DNA from: Ricinus communis
Taxonomy: Eukaryota > Streptophyta > Magnoliopsida > Malpighiales > Euphorbiaceae
Length of the DNA: 64,000 nucleotides
Direction: 5' to 3'
NCBI RefSeq assembly: GCF_019578655.1
Contig: NC_063259.1
Location: 26,647,277 to 26,711,276 of the forward strand
Below, one piece after another: positions 63,123-64,000 of this stretch. Position 1 is the first letter of the stretch; each line of letters starts with the position of its first letter. Below the pieces are notes generated by a model that saw nothing but the letters and a program-made list of their open reading frames with translations, was not told where the DNA came from and searched no databases. Position numbers and translations under genes: made by a program.

Positions 63123-63540
63123 CTTGGTAACTCCTCGCTTGGTCCTATTAGGGCCGGTTCTCATAGCTGTGTTCTTGCTGAGGAGTTCTTAAACGCGATT
63201 AAAAAGCATCACTAATTCTTCCTGTCACATCCAGAGCCTTTCCTCTTATTATTTCTTTTTCTACTTTCTGGATGGAATTGCTAAATATGTTATGAATCTG
63301 GCCGTTAAATACTATAGTTATTTTAGGAAAGCAAGTGTTGCTATTATTTGCAGGAGGAATGATGGTTCTCTCTTAGATGGCGTTATTTGCATACTGAAGT
63401 CTCCTCTAAGCTGGCTACTGAAGCTCATGGAATTTCTCTAGCTTTACGTTTTGCTTCTGGTATTCTGTTTTTCATTGAAAACAAATATTTAATCAATTTT
63501 GTTATAATTACTAGTTGTAATCTTTCGTGGGTTGTGTGTT
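63123..63540 (+). pseudogene. Decayed LINE-like relic, 3' part (RNase H-like region)
   Basis: After the TSD the relic continues. One frame reads YFRKASVAIICRRNDGSLLDGV and then AAEA-like remnants in a shifted frame, in the layout of the plant RNase H-like domain (DG..ICRNDDGS..AEA) at the end of LINE ORF2. Stops and frameshifts are frequent. Confidence 0.55.
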
Positions 63541-64000
63541 ATTTTGGTTTTTAAGCAAGGAAAGGCTTTCAAGTTGTCATAGTGACTCTACTAATTATAT
63601 TCCTAAAAACTGTAATAGTGTGTTGGCTTGCCGAGAAGCATATTTCTGAGTGTCTTTTCTTAGCTTAGTTCTCTAATACATAGATTTTTTTTATTTGCTT
63701 TGTAATGATAATCTCTTAATGTGTTTCACTTAAAAAAACCCAAATGTTTATACATGCAAAAAAATTGATAAAATATACACTTTCAATTAACACTTTTAAA
63801 ATTTAAAGAAACAAAATAATTACATTTTTAAAACTAATTTTGCCTATTTTACTGTATAATAATAAGAGATTAAATTAGTTTTTAAGTACTAAAAAAGACC
63901 ACTTTGACTTTCTACATATAAGAAAATGAACTATATTTTTTTGCGGGTATAAATTATAAAATGATCTCTCCTTTTTTTTGATAAAAAAAGATTAACATCA
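63541..64000. other. A+T-rich intergenic DNA at the right edge
   Basis: Nothing recognisable is seen. Confidence 0.5.

Noticed and set aside
1..64000. CRISPR arrays, operons, prokaryotic or phage systems
   Set aside because: No regularly spaced repeats or prokaryotic gene layout. Introns and retroelements show nuclear plant DNA.

Overview
The window is nuclear DNA from a flowering plant, almost certainly a eudicot. The evidence is split genes with plant GT-AG introns, a very A+T-rich background, a Dof transcription factor, a plant-type ATM kinase, Ty1/copia and TRIM retroelements, and a scrap of plastid tRNA gene. The protein sequences feel rosid (Malpighiales would fit), but that is an impression and was not tested.

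Layout. (1) About 1-35567, minus strand: one very large, many-exon gene for the DNA-damage checkpoint kinase ATM. The start codon is at 35565-35567. The gene runs off the left edge inside the kinase domain, so the catalytic loop and the C-terminal FATC lie outside. Its introns hold an 8-bp-TSD hAT-like MITE, a complete TRIM, another MITE candidate, a plastid trnV-UAC fragment and several microsatellites. Exon 6 carries a perfect in-frame tandem duplication of its 3' end and donor site. (2) About 35.8-44.2 kb: A+T-rich intergenic DNA with no gene that I can support. (3) 44554-46209, plus strand: a two-exon Dof gene resembling Arabidopsis Dof5.6/HCA2. (4) 46.2-49.5 kb: intergenic DNA with a decayed tandem repeat and a tRNA-derived SINE. 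(5) 50531-51112, plus strand: mitochondrial ribosomal protein bL12m, behind a promoter with site II and telo-box motifs. (6) 51742-52170: an unrecognised coding-like remnant. (7) 52806-55976, minus strand: a PWWP-domain nuclear protein with a C-terminal RRM-like domain. (8) 57.9-63.5 kb: a decayed LINE-like relic split by a complete but defective Ty1/copia element with two LTRs, a 5-bp TSD and four in-frame stops.

The genes do not form an operon and share no single pathway. The most interesting functional link is ATM and the PWWP gene on the same strand about 17 kb apart. To my knowledge the annotated Arabidopsis ATM protein has an N-terminal PWWP domain, and here the two parts are separate genes. 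I found no clearly new biological system. The best leads are the ATM exon 6 duplication, the gag region of the copia element replaced by a GC-rich block, and the ATM/PWWP arrangement.
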